DNA of 64,000 nucleotides. Origin: Roseovarius gaetbuli. GTDB lineage: Bacteria; Pseudomonadota; Alphaproteobacteria; Rhodobacterales; Rhodobacteraceae. Positions 30,862 to 41,075 of this stretch are shown piece after piece (within the stretch, counting starts at the first letter, position 1; each line of letters starts with the position of its first letter). Location of the stretch: positions 124,001-188,000 of the forward strand of contig NZ_FWFJ01000001.1 of NCBI RefSeq assembly GCF_900172365.1, written 5' to 3'. Under the pieces are notes generated by a model. That model did not search any database. It had not been told where the DNA came from and was given only the letters and a program-made list of their open reading frames with translations. The position numbers and the translations under genes were made by a program.

Positions 30862-30889
30862 TTGACCTGACAGTTCAAGCGTCTATAAC
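30862..30889 (+). promoter_or_regulatory. Sigma-70-type promoter of rplM-rpsI
   Basis: TTGACC, 16 bases, TATAAC, about 80 bp before the rplM start. It is the best consensus promoter in this gap. Confidence 0.6.
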
Positions 30890-30967
30890 CCGCCCATCGT
30901 ATCAGCGCGGCCAAATCGCGGCCGAGGCGGATCAAGACGAAAGATCAAGCACAAGGTTTTGCCTGAA

Positions 30968-31432
30968 ATGAAAACATTCTCTGCTACCCCGGCAGATATC
31001 GACAAGAAATGGATCCTGATCGACGCTGAAGGCGTTGTTCTTGGTCGTCTTGCCTCGATCATCGCCGTTCGCCTGCGCGGCAAGCACAAGGCCAGCTTTA
31101 CCCCTCACATGGACATGGGTGACAACGTGATCGTCATCAATGCCGACAAGGTACAGCTGACCGGCAACAAGCGCGAAAAGCCGAACTATTGGCACACCGG
31201 CCACCCTGGTGGTATCAAGTCGCGCACAACGGGCCAGATCCTGGAAGGGAAATACCCCGAGCGCGTCGTGATGCAGGCCGTCAAGCGCATGCTTCCGGGC
31301 AACCGCCTGTCGCGCACCCTGATGACCAACCTGCGCGTTTATGCAGGTTCCGAGCACCCCCACGAGGCCCAGAGCCCCGCAGTGCTGGACGTCAAATCCA
31401 TGAACTCCAAGAATACGCGGGTGGCATACTGA
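30968..31432 (+). CDS. rplM: Ribosomal protein L13
   Basis: 154 residues from the ATG at 30968 (an ATG-less extension of three codons exists). [36 protein letters not shown] and [18 protein letters not shown] are characteristic of L13, a 50S subunit assembly protein. It is followed at once by rpsI (TGATG overlap), the universal L13-S9 pair. Confidence 0.98.
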   Translation: MKTFSATPADIDKKWILIDAEGVVLGRLASIIAVRLRGKHKASFTPHMDMGDNVIVINADKVQLTGNKREKPNYWHTGHPGGIKSRTTGQILEGKYPERVVMQAVKRMLPGNRLSRTLMTNLRVYAGSEHPHEAQSPAVLDVKSMNSKNTRVAY

Positions 31433-31920
31433 TGGCTGACGAAATCAAATCCCTCGAAGGTCTGGAATCGATCGCAGAAGGCGTCGTTGCCGAGACCGAA
31501 ACCATGGTACGCCACGAGCAGGTTCGTGACGAGCTTGGCCGTTCCTATGCCACAGGCAAGCGCAAGGACGCGGTTGCCCGCGTCTGGATCAAGCCGGGCT
31601 CTGGCAAGGTCGTTGTCAATGGCCGTGAAATGAACGCCTATTTTGCACGCCCCGTGTTGCAGATGATCCTGCGTCAGCCCTTTACCGTGGCCGGCGTCGA
31701 AGATCAGTTCGACGTGATGGCAACCGTCAAGGGCGGTGGTCTTTCGGGTCAGGCCGGTGCGGTCAAGCACGGCATCTCGAAGGCGCTTCAGCTTTATGAT
31801 CCCGCCCTGCGCGGTGCTCTGAAGGCTGCGGGCTTCCTGACACGCGACAGCCGCGTTGTGGAACGTAAGAAATTCGGTAAGGCCAAGGCGCGTAAGAGCT
31901 TCCAGTTCTCCAAGCGTTAA
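31432..31920 (+). CDS. rpsI: Ribosomal protein S9
   Basis: 162 residues from ATG 31432, overlapping the rplM stop by one base. [18 protein letters not shown] and [19 protein letters not shown] are S9 signatures, and the C-terminal tail ends in the usual basic [11 protein letters not shown] that reaches the P-site tRNA. The N-terminal extension of about 35 residues is acidic and typical of alphaproteobacterial S9. Ends at a UUCG-loop terminator. Confidence 0.98.
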   Translation: MADEIKSLEGLESIAEGVVAETETMVRHEQVRDELGRSYATGKRKDAVARVWIKPGSGKVVVNGREMNAYFARPVLQMILRQPFTVAGVEDQFDVMATVKGGGLSGQAGAVKHGISKALQLYDPALRGALKAAGFLTRDSRVVERKKFGKAKARKSFQFSKR

Positions 31921-31954
31921 GCGACCGAGCCACGTTTCGTGGTTACAGATATGG

Positions 31955-31984
31955 AAAGGCGCGGCTTCGGCTGCGCCTTTTCGC
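31955..31984 (+). terminator. Intrinsic terminator with UUCG tetraloop after rpsI
   Basis: AAAGGCGCGGC pairs with GCTGCGCCTTT (31955-31965 with 31970-31980) around TTCG, followed by a broken T-tract. Confidence 0.88.
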
Positions 31985-32018
31985 TTTTGGATGTCGGGAA
32001 AAAGGCGCTTGGGTCTGC

Positions 32019-32630
32019 TCAGGCCCTATCGGGCAGGCCAAGCCCGCGCAGGTAGGTGGCTAGCCCCGCCTCAAGCATCTCTTCGGGGGCGACGTGATCC
32101 GAGAGGCCGGCCGAGTTGCGCAAGAACAGCTCGACAACGCCATGGCTCATTGCCCAGATATGCGCGGTCAGAAGGCTTGCCTCGGGGCAGCGCTCGGCCG
32201 CAATCAGGGGGCAGAGCGCATCGCAGGCACCATGCATCAAGGCGCGCGCACGCCCGGCGGCCTCGGCCAGACCCGGCAGGCGGTTGATGTCGATGCTGCT
32301 TTCGAACATCGCGATGTAATGGCCCGGATTGCTTCGGGCAAAACCAAGGTAGGCGCGGGCAAGCGCGTGGATTTGCCCGGCCCCGCCCGGCGCGGTGGCG
32401 CGCGCCGCCTCAAGCCCCTCGGCAAAGACGACATAGCCCTGGCGCGCCGCCTCTGAGATAAGATCGTCGCGCCCGGCAAAATGGCGGTAAACGGCGGCTG
32501 GTGTCACACCGGCGCTTTTGGCGGCCTGCGACAGGGTAAAACCGGCCGGGCCCTTGGTCTCGATCAGGCTCAGCGCACCATCGACAAGCGTCTGGCGCAG
32601 ATTGCCGTGATGATAGCCCTGTTTAGCCAT
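32019..32630 (-). CDS. TetR family transcriptional regulator
   Basis: 203 residues from ATG 32630. The N-terminal helix-turn-helix reads [20 protein letters not shown]. The ligand-binding C-terminal domain ([20 protein letters not shown]) resembles the TetR C33-like group. Its start overlaps the end of ppk2 by eight bases, so it is probably cotranscribed behind ppk2. The regulated genes are unknown. Confidence 0.88.
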   Translation of the reverse strand: MAKQGYHHGNLRQTLVDGALSLIETKGPAGFTLSQAAKSAGVTPAAVYRHFAGRDDLISEAARQGYVVFAEGLEAARATAPGGAGQIHALARAYLGFARSNPGHYIAMFESSIDINRLPGLAEAAGRARALMHGACDALCPLIAAERCPEASLLTAHIWAMSHGVVELFLRNSAGLSDHVAPEEMLEAGLATYLRGLGLPDRA

Positions 32631-33492
32631 GCCAAATCTCTGGACCCGCGGCGATGGCCGGGTCAAGCGTGCCGATCGCGCGGCTGTCCTTGCGGGCATA
32701 GTCGATCGAGGTCAGCATCGAACGGATCGCCGCCAAACGCGCACGGCGTTTGTCATCGGATCGGATCACTGTCCAGGGCGCGTGATCGGTGTGGCTCCGG
32801 GTCAGGGTCTCGGGGATGGCGGCGCTATACGCCTCCCATTTCTTGAGGCCCTCGACGTCGATCCAGCTGAGCTTCCATTGCTTGAGGGGATCGCTCTCGC
32901 GCCCGAGAAACCGGCGCAATTGTTCGGCGCGCCCGACGTTCAGCCAGAATTTGAACAGGCGAATGCCCTCATCGACCAGCATCCGTTCGAAATCGGGCAC
33001 CTGGGCGAAGAAATGCTCGCGCTGGTCGTCGGTGCAAAAGCCAAAGACCTTTTCCACCACGCCCCGATTGTACCAGCTGCGATCAAAAAACACGATCTCG
33101 CCACCGCCGGGAAGATGGTCGATGTAGCGTTGGAAATACCATTGCGTCGCCTCGGTATCCGAGGGTTTCGACAGGGCCACGACGCGCGCGCCGCGGGGGT
33201 TGAGGTTTTCGCGGAACCGCTTGATCGTGCCGCCCTTGCCGGCCGCATCGCGCCCCTCGAACACACAGACGATCCGCGCGCCGCTTTCACGTGCCCAAGC
33301 TTGAAGCTTGACCAGCTCGATCTGAAGCTTTTCCAGCTCTTTTTCATAGGCCTTGCGCGGCATGCGTTCGGAATAGGGATACTCATGCCCAAGGATATCG
33401 CCCTTGTCCGCGCGACGGATTTCGTTGCGGATATCGTCGGGGATGTCTTTTTCGAAGAACGCGCTGATCGCGCCGTCAAAGGGCAGATCCAT
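32623..33492 (-). CDS. ppk2: Polyphosphate kinase 2
   Basis: 289 residues. [19 protein letters not shown] is the Walker A region, [20 protein letters not shown] the Walker B/lid region typical of PPK2 class I, followed by [20 protein letters not shown]2 moves phosphate between polyphosphate and nucleoside diphosphates, favouring nucleotide synthesis from polyphosphate. The 5' end of the TetR gene lies within its 3' end. Confidence 0.93.
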   Translation of the reverse strand: MDLPFDGAISAFFEKDIPDDIRNEIRRADKGDILGHEYPYSERMPRKAYEKELEKLQIELVKLQAWARESGARIVCVFEGRDAAGKGGTIKRFRENLNPRGARVVALSKPSDTEATQWYFQRYIDHLPGGGEIVFFDRSWYNRGVVEKVFGFCTDDQREHFFAQVPDFERMLVDEGIRLFKFWLNVGRAEQLRRFLGRESDPLKQWKLSWIDVEGLKKWEAYSAAIPETLTRSHTDHAPWTVIRSDDKRRARLAAIRSMLTSIDYARKDSRAIGTLDPAIAAGPEIWHG

Positions 33493-33530
33493 GGTCGGGC
33501 CTCACTCTTGTTTTGCCTGAGTATGGCCGC

Positions 33531-34505
33531 TCAGTCGGCGGGGTGCAATCGCGCGCGCACAGCAACCCGAAGGATGGCGGCAATCACCTGATCGGGCACC
33601 GCATGCTGGGGCATGTGGCCGATGCCGGGCAGGGACGTCAGGATCGCGCCACCAATCTGGCGCGATAGGGGCGCGGCATGGATGTGCAGGCCCACGGTGG
33701 TATCGGCGGTGCCGTGCAGGATTTCGACCGGCAGGTCGATCTCGCCATATCGGTGATGAATCGCCGTGACCTCGGCCAGAAGGTTGGCACGTTGCAAGGC
33801 ATTGGCGCGCAAGGAGTGGCGGCGCAGGGTGAGTCCTGCGCCGATATGGTGCAGATAGCCATCGGGCGCGGTTTGCGGCTCGAATATCTCGCCGACGGCC
33901 TGTTCAACGCGGCTATCGTCGACAAAGGCGGTCAGAAAGGGGATCACCAGCGGCCCGAGAAGCGGATGCGACAGCACCTTGTAATAGGTCGAAAGCGCGC
34001 TCTCCCAGGGCTTGGCCGCCCCGGCGAGCATCACCAGCCCCGAGATGGCCTCTGGGTGATTGAGCGCCCAGGCGAGGGCGACCGCGCCACCATAGCTATG
34101 GCCCAAAACAATGGGGCGCTCTGCGCCAAGCTGGCTCGCGGCTTGTTGCAGCAAATCGGCCTGCTGGCCAATGGTGGCGCCGCTCTGGTTGATCCGCGCG
34201 GTATAGCCAAGGCCGGGGCGGTCAAACACGATCACGCGGTAATCGCTGGCAAGTTTCGGCGCCAGATCAAAGGTCATGTCGCGGGTATTGCCCGAGGCGC
34301 CGTGGATAAGCACCACGGCAGGCGCATCCTTGGGGCCCATGACCACCGCATGAACCGGGTGGCCATCGACCTCGATGATCTCGCCCTCCGGGGGAAAGGC
34401 CGCCTCGGCGCGGGCCTCGTGGGCGCGCGCGCAGTGGATGGCATAGGCCCAGAGGCCAGCCAACAGGACCGTGAGGATGACAAGGGATTTAACGGCCAAT
34501 GTCAT
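33531..34505 (-). CDS. Alpha/beta hydrolase with N-terminal membrane anchor
   Basis: 324 residues. A hydrophobic start ([20 protein letters not shown]) suggests a signal anchor. The alpha/beta-hydrolase core has the oxyanion strand [14 protein letters not shown], nucleophile elbow GHSYGG, acid in HGTADTTV and histidine in [10 protein letters not shown], so the triad is complete. Substrate unknown; haloperoxidase- or esterase-like. Its start overlaps the metA stop by 17 bases, suggesting cotranscription. Confidence 0.87.
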   Translation of the reverse strand: MTLAVKSLVILTVLLAGLWAYAIHCARAHEARAEAAFPPEGEIIEVDGHPVHAVVMGPKDAPAVVLIHGASGNTRDMTFDLAPKLASDYRVIVFDRPGLGYTARINQSGATIGQQADLLQQAASQLGAERPIVLGHSYGGAVALAWALNHPEAISGLVMLAGAAKPWESALSTYYKVLSHPLLGPLVIPFLTAFVDDSRVEQAVGEIFEPQTAPDGYLHHIGAGLTLRRHSLRANALQRANLLAEVTAIHHRYGEIDLPVEILHGTADTTVGLHIHAAPLSRQIGGAILTSLPGIGHMPQHAVPDQVIAAILRVAVRARLHPAD

Positions 34506-35412
34506 TCATATCAAACGGCGTCGATTGATAGATCGCGTTGATCCAATTGCCGTAAAGCTGGTGAGCGTGGCTGCGCCAACGGTTTTGCGGTGGCTTGCTG
34601 GGATCGTCATTCGGGTAATAGTTGCAGGGCACGTTGATCGGCGTGCCCGCCTCTATATCGCGGTCATATTCCTGCTTGAGGGTGTCGCTGTCATATTCAA
34701 AATGATTGAAGATATAGAGCGCGCGATGTTTGGGGTCCTCGACCAGGGCGGGGCCAACTTCGTCACTGTATAAAAGCGTGGTCAGACCACCGGCGGCCTC
34801 GATCTCATCCTGGCGCATTTCGGTCCAGCGGCTGACCGGAATCACGCATTCATCCGAAAATCCGCGCAGATAGGGCGAGGCGGGCACAAGGTTGCGATGC
34901 CGGAAACAGCCGAAGGCCTTATGCTCCAGCATATGCTTCTTGACCCCGTGGAAATAGTTGATCATCGCCATGCCGCCCCAGCACACGCCGAAGGTCGATT
35001 GCACATGGGTCTGGGTCCACTCGAACACCCGTTCAAGTTCGCCCCAATAGGTGACGGCGTCAAACTCCAGATGCTCGATCGGCGCGCCGGTGATGATCAG
35101 CCCGTCATATTTGTCGCCCGAGGCCTCGACTTCTTCAAAGGTGCGATAAAAGCTTTCCATATGCTCGGCGGCGGTGTTCTTGGCCTGATGTTCGCTCATC
35201 CGGATGAGGTGCAGGTCGATCTGAAGCGGGGTCGCGCCGATCAGCCGCGCGAATTGGTTCTCGGTCTGGATCTTCTTCGGCATCAGGTTGAGCAAGCCGA
35301 TGCGCAGCGGGCGGATGTCCTGACGGGCGGCCTGATCCTCGTCCATGACCATGACGCCTTCGCGCGTAAGCACGTCATAGGCGGGCAGGTTGGCGGGGAT
35401 CTTGATGGGCAT
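34489..35412 (-). CDS. metA: Homoserine O-acetyltransferase, MetA type
   Basis: 307 residues from ATG 35412. [20 protein letters not shown] is the MetA start. The nucleophile is Cys in FGVCWGG, and the His/Glu pair lies in IFNHFEYD. The residue that decides acyl specificity is Glu in [11 protein letters not shown]. coli MetA has Gly there and uses succinyl-CoA, while Glu is found in acetyl-CoA-specific MetA. So acetylhomoserine is the expected product for methionine synthesis. An upstream extension to 35469 is not supported. The gap to the upstream gene is only 28 bp. Confidence 0.93.
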   Translation of the reverse strand: MPIKIPANLPAYDVLTREGVMVMDEDQAARQDIRPLRIGLLNLMPKKIQTENQFARLIGATPLQIDLHLIRMSEHQAKNTAAEHMESFYRTFEEVEASGDKYDGLIITGAPIEHLEFDAVTYWGELERVFEWTQTHVQSTFGVCWGGMAMINYFHGVKKHMLEHKAFGCFRHRNLVPASPYLRGFSDECVIPVSRWTEMRQDEIEAAGGLTTLLYSDEVGPALVEDPKHRALYIFNHFEYDSDTLKQEYDRDIEAGTPINVPCNYYPNDDPSKPPQNRWRSHAHQLYGNWINAIYQSTPFDMNDIGR

Positions 35413-35440
35413 TGGCGTGCGACTCCTCAGGGTAACGGGA

Positions 35441-36313
35441 TTAGATAGGCGTATCGGCGCGCCGCTCAAGGGCGGTCGCGATCAGGTGATCGAAATCTGC
35501 CGGGGTCTTGACCGTTGCGACCTCATCGTCGCTGACGGTGACGCCCCAAGGGGCCATGGCCTCGTATCGTGGCTGGCGGTGCGCAAGCGCGCGCGCATAG
35601 GTCCAGCGGATAAAGCTATCTGGATCAACTTCGTCGGCTTCGATGTTGTTTTCGCTTAGGTATTCTTCCCAAGAAGCGTCCAGAAACGCGGGCTGATAGG
35701 CCATTGGCTTGGGGGCGCGATCAAACCGGCGGATCAATTCCTGAGTATGGGCCTCGCTGCCTTCGATATAGATCAAAAGGCATTGCTGCGACAGCTCGCA
35801 GAGGATCGGATCGTTGGGGTCATCGCCCTCGACCCATTCGCAGATCGAGCCACCGGTATCGCAGATGAAATTCGAATAGCCATAAAGCGCATCAGCGCGC
35901 GCGATGAAATGCCCGGTGTCCATCAAGGCGGCAATTTCGGCCTGGCGGAACTGATCCTGGCGGCGGCGGTATTCATCAATCGGCAGGCCGCCCTTGGCCG
36001 GGTCGCCCGGCTTGCCGAGATAGGTCGAAACCGGGGCGAGATTGTTGAAGGTGATGTTCGATCCGATATAGATCGAATCCGTCAGCAACAGATCGCGCAG
36101 GAACGGCACCTGCATGGCATAGGCCTTGGCATTATCGGCAATCAGCTCGCCCATGTAGCGCGTGCCGATGCGGTAATCTATCGAGTAGTGAAACCAATCC
36201 CCGCCATCGCGCAGCATGTTCGAGAGGTACGTCTTGCCAAGGCCGGACATGCCGTAAAACAGCACCCGTTTATGCGTCGCCGCCCGCCAGTCCTGTGCCG
36301 AAGTGTAGATCAT
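35441..36313 (-). CDS. P-loop ATPase of unknown function
   Basis: 290 residues. [19 protein letters not shown] is a clean Walker A loop close to the N-terminus. The remainder has no family I can name with certainty; [20 protein letters not shown] and the acidic C-terminal half are unusual. Such proteins are common in Rhodobacterales and often annotated only as ATPase. Upstream of metA in the same direction, probably one operon. Role not shown by the sequence. Confidence 0.75.
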   Translation of the reverse strand: MIYTSAQDWRAATHKRVLFYGMSGLGKTYLSNMLRDGGDWFHYSIDYRIGTRYMGELIADNAKAYAMQVPFLRDLLLTDSIYIGSNITFNNLAPVSTYLGKPGDPAKGGLPIDEYRRRQDQFRQAEIAALMDTGHFIARADALYGYSNFICDTGGSICEWVEGDDPNDPILCELSQQCLLIYIEGSEAHTQELIRRFDRAPKPMAYQPAFLDASWEEYLSENNIEADEVDPDSFIRWTYARALAHRQPRYEAMAPWGVTVSDDEVATVKTPADFDHLIATALERRADTPI

Positions 36314-36382
36314 CGCCGCTCCCCTTTGGGATCGTGCTACAAACTGCGGTTGCCGGGGTCAATCCAAAGCAGTCGTGCGACG

Positions 36383-36412
36383 AAAAAACCCCGCCCGGAT
36401 AAGAGGGCGGGG
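36383..36412 (-). terminator. Intrinsic terminator of the first FadL-type gene
   Basis: CCCCGCCC/GGGCGGGG (36389-36396 with 36405-36412), followed on the minus strand by six T (36388-36383). Confidence 0.85.
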
Positions 36413-36436
36413 CCTGATCCTGCTTGCGATGGGCGT

Positions 36437-37531
36437 TTAGAATTTAAACCCGACCTTGGTGCCGAACGCAATCGCATCACTGCCCAAAAAGCTTGAGACC
36501 GACGTGTCCGCGCTGCCAACATCAAAATAGCGAACACCGGCGGTGATTTTTATGGCTTCGTTTTCATAAGTTGCCGCCAGCCCGTAGCTGATATAGCCGT
36601 CCTTGCCCGAAAGGTTGCCAACAACATCACCTTGGTCCTTTTCGTATCCCAGGATGGCTGCGCCACTCCAGTTTTTACTCAACTTGCGACCGATACCAAG
36701 CTCATATGTCCAGATATCGCTGGGGCCGCTTGCAATCGGCACGTTTACGGGGGCCGGGGAAAACTGGAAGAAGTCGGCCGGCTGCACCTTGAATTTTGTC
36801 CATTCCCGCCATTTGACAGAGCCGAAAAGCAGCGTATCGGTGGCTATGCCGGATTGTGCATGAAGCGTGACAGCCTGAGGAATTTCAACTTTGAACGGAG
36901 ACCCGTTGTTATCGCGGAAATCATGCTCCGTTTTGGATTCATAGGTCAGCGCGACGCGCATTGCGATGCTGGGGATTTCATAGGCCGCGCCCACAAGATA
37001 CCCGAACTGATAATCCTTATCCACGTTGAGAGAATAAGGCCCGGGGGGCGCCAGGGCGCTACCACCTGTAGCCGGCGAGATAACCTGAATGTTTCCGCTA
37101 AGGCCCATATAGCGCAGGCCGCCATAGACGCTCATCCGGTCATTGAACTTATACTTTGCCATCCCGGTCACGGCGATAGAGTTTACCTCTGCATTCGATC
37201 CGGCGAAGAATGCACCGGCTCTGCTGTAATCTACAGAAGCCCCAATAGGTTCGTCGATGACCAGGGCCAGAGCAACCTTTTCATTCAGCTGATGTTTGTA
37301 GCCACCCGCGAATGACTGATAACTTTTCTGAATATTGCCAGTCGGGCCGGTTGGCACACCTCGCGGCGCACCGGAAACGTTGGGGTGAAGAGTTGCCGCA
37401 GATAGCTCGACATAGTTTTTACTCTTCTCGAACAAAATCATCGATGGGTCGCCTCGGCGCTCAATCTCGCCTGCCTGAGCGGTGCCTGCGACAGCAACCA
37501 GGGTGGATGCTGCAAGTGTGAGTCTTTTCAT
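36437..37531 (-). CDS. FadL/OmpP1-type outer-membrane transporter (first of two)
   Basis: 364 residues with a Sec signal ending at AGTAQAG (residues 1-21). The mature part has repeated aromatic, alternating strands typical of a beta-barrel (YVELSAATLHPNVSG, VYGGLRYMGLSG, WTYELGIGRKLSKNWSGAAI) and ends in the terminal aromatic of an outer-membrane signal (GFKF). FadL-type porins pass long-chain fatty acids or aromatic compounds. A consensus promoter (TTGACC-16-TAAAGA, minus strand) and two palindromes lie just upstream. Confidence 0.85.
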   Translation of the reverse strand: MKRLTLAASTLVAVAGTAQAGEIERRGDPSMILFEKSKNYVELSAATLHPNVSGAPRGVPTGPTGNIQKSYQSFAGGYKHQLNEKVALALVIDEPIGASVDYSRAGAFFAGSNAEVNSIAVTGMAKYKFNDRMSVYGGLRYMGLSGNIQVISPATGGSALAPPGPYSLNVDKDYQFGYLVGAAYEIPSIAMRVALTYESKTEHDFRDNNGSPFKVEIPQAVTLHAQSGIATDTLLFGSVKWREWTKFKVQPADFFQFSPAPVNVPIASGPSDIWTYELGIGRKLSKNWSGAAILGYEKDQGDVVGNLSGKDGYISYGLAATYENEAIKITAGVRYFDVGSADTSVSSFLGSDAIAFGTKVGFKF

Positions 37532-37559
37532 TGGGCCTCTCCTCCAGAAGTTGCCCCGA

Positions 37560-37613
37560 TCTTTATCGGCAGTAATCTGCCGGTCAATCTTTGACGCGGC
37601 GTCACTGACGTCA
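37560..37613 (-). promoter_or_regulatory. Promoter and operator palindromes of the first FadL-type gene
   Basis: Minus-strand -35 TTGACC (37582-37587) and -10 TAAAGA (37560-37565), 16-base spacer. The spacer holds CGGCAG-N4-CTGCCG. Immediately upstream lie TGACGCGGCGTCA (37592-37604) and TGACGTCA (37606-37613), two adjacent dyads with the same TGACG half-site, the arrangement expected for a repressor or activator. Confidence 0.5.
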
Positions 37614-37666
37614 GGGAAGGGTGGGGTTGCCTGATGGTCACACTTTAAACGCGAGGTCTGGGACGA

Positions 37667-38563
37667 TCAGCGTCTTTTTGCGGTTTCTGACCACAAATTC
37701 AGATAGTTCGCGCCGAAAATGATCAAAGCGCCAAGGATGACAAAGGCATCTATCGGCTCGTTATAGACCAAAAGCCCGATCACCGCGATCAGCGGAAGGC
37801 GGGTGAAATCGACCGGGCTCACAAGAGTGGCGGGCGCAATCGACAGGGCCGTGGTCAGACAGAAATGCGCCGTCAGTCCGGCACAGGCAATCACCACAAG
37901 CCAGGGCGTCGAGGGTAGCGAGGGCAGGGCGATGTCACCGTCGTACCCGGCACAGACAAGACCGAAAATACTCTGGCTCAGGGTCATCCAGAACAGGATG
38001 CAGGTCAGTGTTTCGCTGCGCGTCAGCCGCTTGGTGAACAGGATCGAGCCGGCAAAACCAATGGCGGCCGCTGCGGCCGCGATGGTGCCAAGGCTCAGTG
38101 TCTCGGGGCTTGGGCGCGCGACGATAAGGATGCCGACAAAGCCGATGATCGCGGCCAGCACGCGCATTTTCGTAAGCCGCTCGCCAAGCACCAGCGGCGA
38201 CAGGATCAGCACCCAAAGCGGCGCGGTGAACTCAAGCGCAAAGACCTGCGCCAGCGGGATCACCGTGATCGCGTAAAACCAGAGGTTCTGCCCGGAAAAG
38301 TGAAACAGGTTGCGAATCAGATGGGTGGTGGGGCTTCGGGTGGTGATCTGGCGATAATGGCCGGTCAGGCCCGCGACGATCACCACAAGGCCGAGGCCGA
38401 TCATACTTCGGTACATCATGACCTCGAAGGTATCGAGCTCGAAGCTGACCGCGCGGCCCGCCACCGCCATTGACGAAAACGCCAGCACCGCGCCCAGCAT
38501 CCAAAGCGCCGCACGCAACACGGCGGCCGGATCGGTGCGTGGCGGTGCTGAGACGATGGTCAT
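37667..38563 (-). CDS. DMT/EamA family transporter
   Basis: 298 residues, ten hydrophobic helices in two repeats. The second EamA repeat begins around residue 150 (GTIAAAAAAIGFAGSILFTK), and the protein ends with VILGALIIFGANYLNLWSET. Exporter or importer of small metabolites across the inner membrane; substrate not readable. Its ATG abuts the stop of the FkbM methyltransferase gene (TGAATG), so translation is coupled. Confidence 0.87.
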   Translation of the reverse strand: MTIVSAPPRTDPAAVLRAALWMLGAVLAFSSMAVAGRAVSFELDTFEVMMYRSMIGLGLVVIVAGLTGHYRQITTRSPTTHLIRNLFHFSGQNLWFYAITVIPLAQVFALEFTAPLWVLILSPLVLGERLTKMRVLAAIIGFVGILIVARPSPETLSLGTIAAAAAAIGFAGSILFTKRLTRSETLTCILFWMTLSQSIFGLVCAGYDGDIALPSLPSTPWLVVIACAGLTAHFCLTTALSIAPATLVSPVDFTRLPLIAVIGLLVYNEPIDAFVILGALIIFGANYLNLWSETAKRR

Positions 38564-39370
38564 TCAGCCACGCCACCAGACCTCGGGGATCACAACGTCG
38601 GGATTGGCAGGTACGTTCGGATGGTCCTGTGGATGGGGCAGGGACACCACGCCCCCCGTCGCCAGATCGGCCAGGCGATCACGGCGCAGATAGCTAACCT
38701 CGAACACCGGCGGCACCTCGAGCCCCCTGCAAGTGGCAAGAGGTGAGCAGTTGTTGGCGTGCATGTGAACGATCGCAAACTGGCTGTGAAGTTTGCGGAA
38801 CACCGCCTTGATCAACGGCAGGCTGTTGCGTTCGAAAATCCGCTGCATCGAATGGTATTCGATCACCATCATGCGGAACTTGCGAAGCGTCTCGACAGAG
38901 CTTTCGATCAGCACGTCAAATTCAGCGCCCTCGATATCCATCTGAAGGACAAGATCATTGCCTGTTTGATCGCCTAGCTTTTGGGTCATCCAGCTGTTGA
39001 GCGTTGTAAAGATGTCGTCATTATAGGCGCCGAGGAACTTTTTATCGAACTCGAACAGGGGGTTATCCATCGGGGGATTGTCAACACTGGCATCGGCGAG
39101 GAACGATTTGATGCCATAGTCACGTGCAATATGGTCTTCAAAATCCGCAGTGATCGATACGCCTGGCGAAAAGCAATGGGTGATTCCGTCAAAATCGTCG
39201 GGCATCATGTAGCCACCGTCGCCGTCACCACCAATGCGCACAAGACGCGTCGGCGTATAGGCGGCCCGAAAGTCACTTATCAACTCTTCGACGTCGGAAC
39301 GCTTGGCTGCCGCTTGGCGGATATGGCCGTGGTCCAGCAATTTGCGGTCGAAAAACTTTCTAAGGAACAT
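38564..39370 (-). CDS. FkbM family methyltransferase
   Basis: 268 residues from the ATG at 39370, which has the perfect ribosome site AGGAGGT; an extension to 39415 is not needed. LVRIGGDGDGGYMMPDDF and VLQMDIEGAEFDVLIE are FkbM-type SAM-binding motifs. FkbM-family enzymes O-methylate sugars or other hydroxyl groups. Coupled to a DMT transporter downstream; a joint role in making and exporting a methylated product is only an inference. Confidence 0.85.
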   Translation of the reverse strand: MFLRKFFDRKLLDHGHIRQAAAKRSDVEELISDFRAAYTPTRLVRIGGDGDGGYMMPDDFDGITHCFSPGVSITADFEDHIARDYGIKSFLADASVDNPPMDNPLFEFDKKFLGAYNDDIFTTLNSWMTQKLGDQTGNDLVLQMDIEGAEFDVLIESSVETLRKFRMMVIEYHSMQRIFERNSLPLIKAVFRKLHSQFAIVHMHANNCSPLATCRGLEVPPVFEVSYLRRDRLADLATGGVVSLPHPQDHPNVPANPDVVIPEVWWRG

Positions 39371-39463
39371 GTTACCTCCTGTCTTGGCACAGCTGTGCCC
39401 GCGCGCGTGGTGCATCCCCCAAACAGGGGGCTTGCCTGTAAACGCCGTGATGAGATCCGCCGC

Positions 39464-41026
39464 TCATTCCCACTCAATCGTGCCCGGAGGTTTCGAAGTG
39501 ATATCATAGGTGACGCGGTTGATGCCTTTGACCTCGTTGATGATCCGGGTTGCGGTTTCACCGAGAAATTCGTGGCTGAACGGATAATAATCCGCCGTCA
39601 TGCCATCCACCGAATTCACCGCGCGCAGGGCACAGGCAAAATCATAGGTCCGCCCGTCGCCCATCACACCAACGGTGCGCACCGGCAGAATGGCGACGAA
39701 GGCCTGCCAGATATCATCGTACAGCCCATGCTTGCGGATCTGGTCGATATAGACCGCATCCGCCTTGCGCAGGATTTCAAGCTTTTCGCGGGTGATTTCA
39801 CCGGGGCAGCGAATGGCAAGACCCGGCCCGGGAAACGGATGACGGCCGATAAAGCTTGCCGGCAGGCCAAGTTCATGACCAAGCGCGCGCACCTCGTCCT
39901 TGAACAGCTCGCGCAGCGGCTCGACAAGCTTGAGGCCCATCTTTTCCGGCAGACCGCCCACGTTGTGGTGCGACTTGATGGTGACGCTCGGACCGCCCGA
40001 AAAGCTGACGCTCTCGATCACGTCGGGGTAAAGCGTGCCCTGGGCCAGAAACTCTGCGCCCTCGATCTGATTGGCGTATTTCTGGAACACGTCAATGAAC
40101 AGGCGGCCAATGATCTTTCTCTTGGTTTCAGGGTCACTTACGCCGTCAAGCTCACCTAGAAAAAGCTCTGATTCATCGGCATGGATCAGCGGAATATTAT
40201 AGTTGTCACGGAACATCGTGACGACTTCGTCGGCCTCGTTGAGACGCAGCAAACCGTGATCGACAAACACACAAGTGAGCTGATCACCGATCGCCTCGTG
40301 GATCAGGACCGCCGCCACAGAGCTATCGACGCCACCGGAAAGACCACAGATCACCTGTTTGTCGCCGACCTGTTCGCGGATGATGCGAATGGCCTCTTCC
40401 TTATAGGCGCCCATGGTCCAGTCGCCGGTGAACCCGGCGAGGCGCACGAAGTTCTCATAGAGCGTCTTGCCGTTCGGGGTGTGGTGCACCTCGGGGTGGA
40501 ACTGCACGGCAAAGAAATTGCGGTTGAGGTCGGCGGTGACGGCAAAGGGTGCATTGGGCGAGGTGCCATAGACGGCAAAGCCGGGAGCGATCTTGCTTAC
40601 ATGGTCGCCGTGGCTCATCCAGACCTGTTCGCGGGTCTCAAGGAACCAGCCGTTGAGCAAGCCAATGCGCTCTTCGGTCGGGGTGACATAGGCGCGGCCA
40701 AATTCCGCGGTGCCATCGCCACGCTCGACCTTGCCGCCAAGCATATGCATCATCACCTGCTGGCCGTAGCAGATCCCGAGGATCGGCACGCCAAGGTCGA
40801 ACACGCTTGCGGGCGGGCGCGGCGAGCCTTCGTCGATCACGCTGCACGGGCCACCCGACAGGATCACGGCCTTGGGCGCAAACTCTGTCAGGAACGCATC
40901 GGTGACGTTCTGATAGGGGTGGATTTCACAATAAACGTTCAGCTCTCGCAGGCGACGCGCGATCAGCTGCGTTACCTGGCTGCCAAAGTCTATAATCAAG
41001 AGGCGGTCATGGGATATCTGGCTCAT
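39464..41026 (-). CDS. guaA: GMP synthase (glutamine-hydrolysing)
   Basis: 520 residues. N-terminal class I amidotransferase with the nucleophile in [14 protein letters not shown] and the HPEVHHT histidine. Then the ATP-PPase loop [14 protein letters not shown], and the dimerisation domain ending GTIEWE. It amidates XMP to GMP. The start codon and ribosome site lie in one arm of a perfect 12-bp inverted repeat (41000-41035), so the mRNA leader can close over the start. Confidence 0.97.
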   Translation of the reverse strand: MSQISHDRLLIIDFGSQVTQLIARRLRELNVYCEIHPYQNVTDAFLTEFAPKAVILSGGPCSVIDEGSPRPPASVFDLGVPILGICYGQQVMMHMLGGKVERGDGTAEFGRAYVTPTEERIGLLNGWFLETREQVWMSHGDHVSKIAPGFAVYGTSPNAPFAVTADLNRNFFAVQFHPEVHHTPNGKTLYENFVRLAGFTGDWTMGAYKEEAIRIIREQVGDKQVICGLSGGVDSSVAAVLIHEAIGDQLTCVFVDHGLLRLNEADEVVTMFRDNYNIPLIHADESELFLGELDGVSDPETKRKIIGRLFIDVFQKYANQIEGAEFLAQGTLYPDVIESVSFSGGPSVTIKSHHNVGGLPEKMGLKLVEPLRELFKDEVRALGHELGLPASFIGRHPFPGPGLAIRCPGEITREKLEILRKADAVYIDQIRKHGLYDDIWQAFVAILPVRTVGVMGDGRTYDFACALRAVNSVDGMTADYYPFSHEFLGETATRIINEVKGINRVTYDITSKPPGTIEWE

Positions 41027-41035
41027 GACCGCCTC
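41000..41035 (-). promoter_or_regulatory. Inverted repeat burying the guaA Shine-Dalgarno and start codon
   Basis: GAGGCGGTCATG at 41000-41011 and its exact complement at 41024-41035 are separated by 12 bases. In the guaA mRNA the first arm holds the GAGG ribosome site and the AUG, and the second holds codons 6-9. A stem of 12 GC-rich pairs would hide both. If transcription starts at the nearby TATACG element the message may be nearly leaderless, which would change this. Confidence 0.6.
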
Positions 41036-41075
41036 GTATAGCGCACCTGCGTTTTGCGCAAGAGAAAGCCGCGTC

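Noticed and set aside
35413..35440. SAM-II riboswitch before metA, common in alphaproteobacteria
   Set aside because: Only 28 bp separate metA from the upstream gene on the same strand, too short for the riboswitch.
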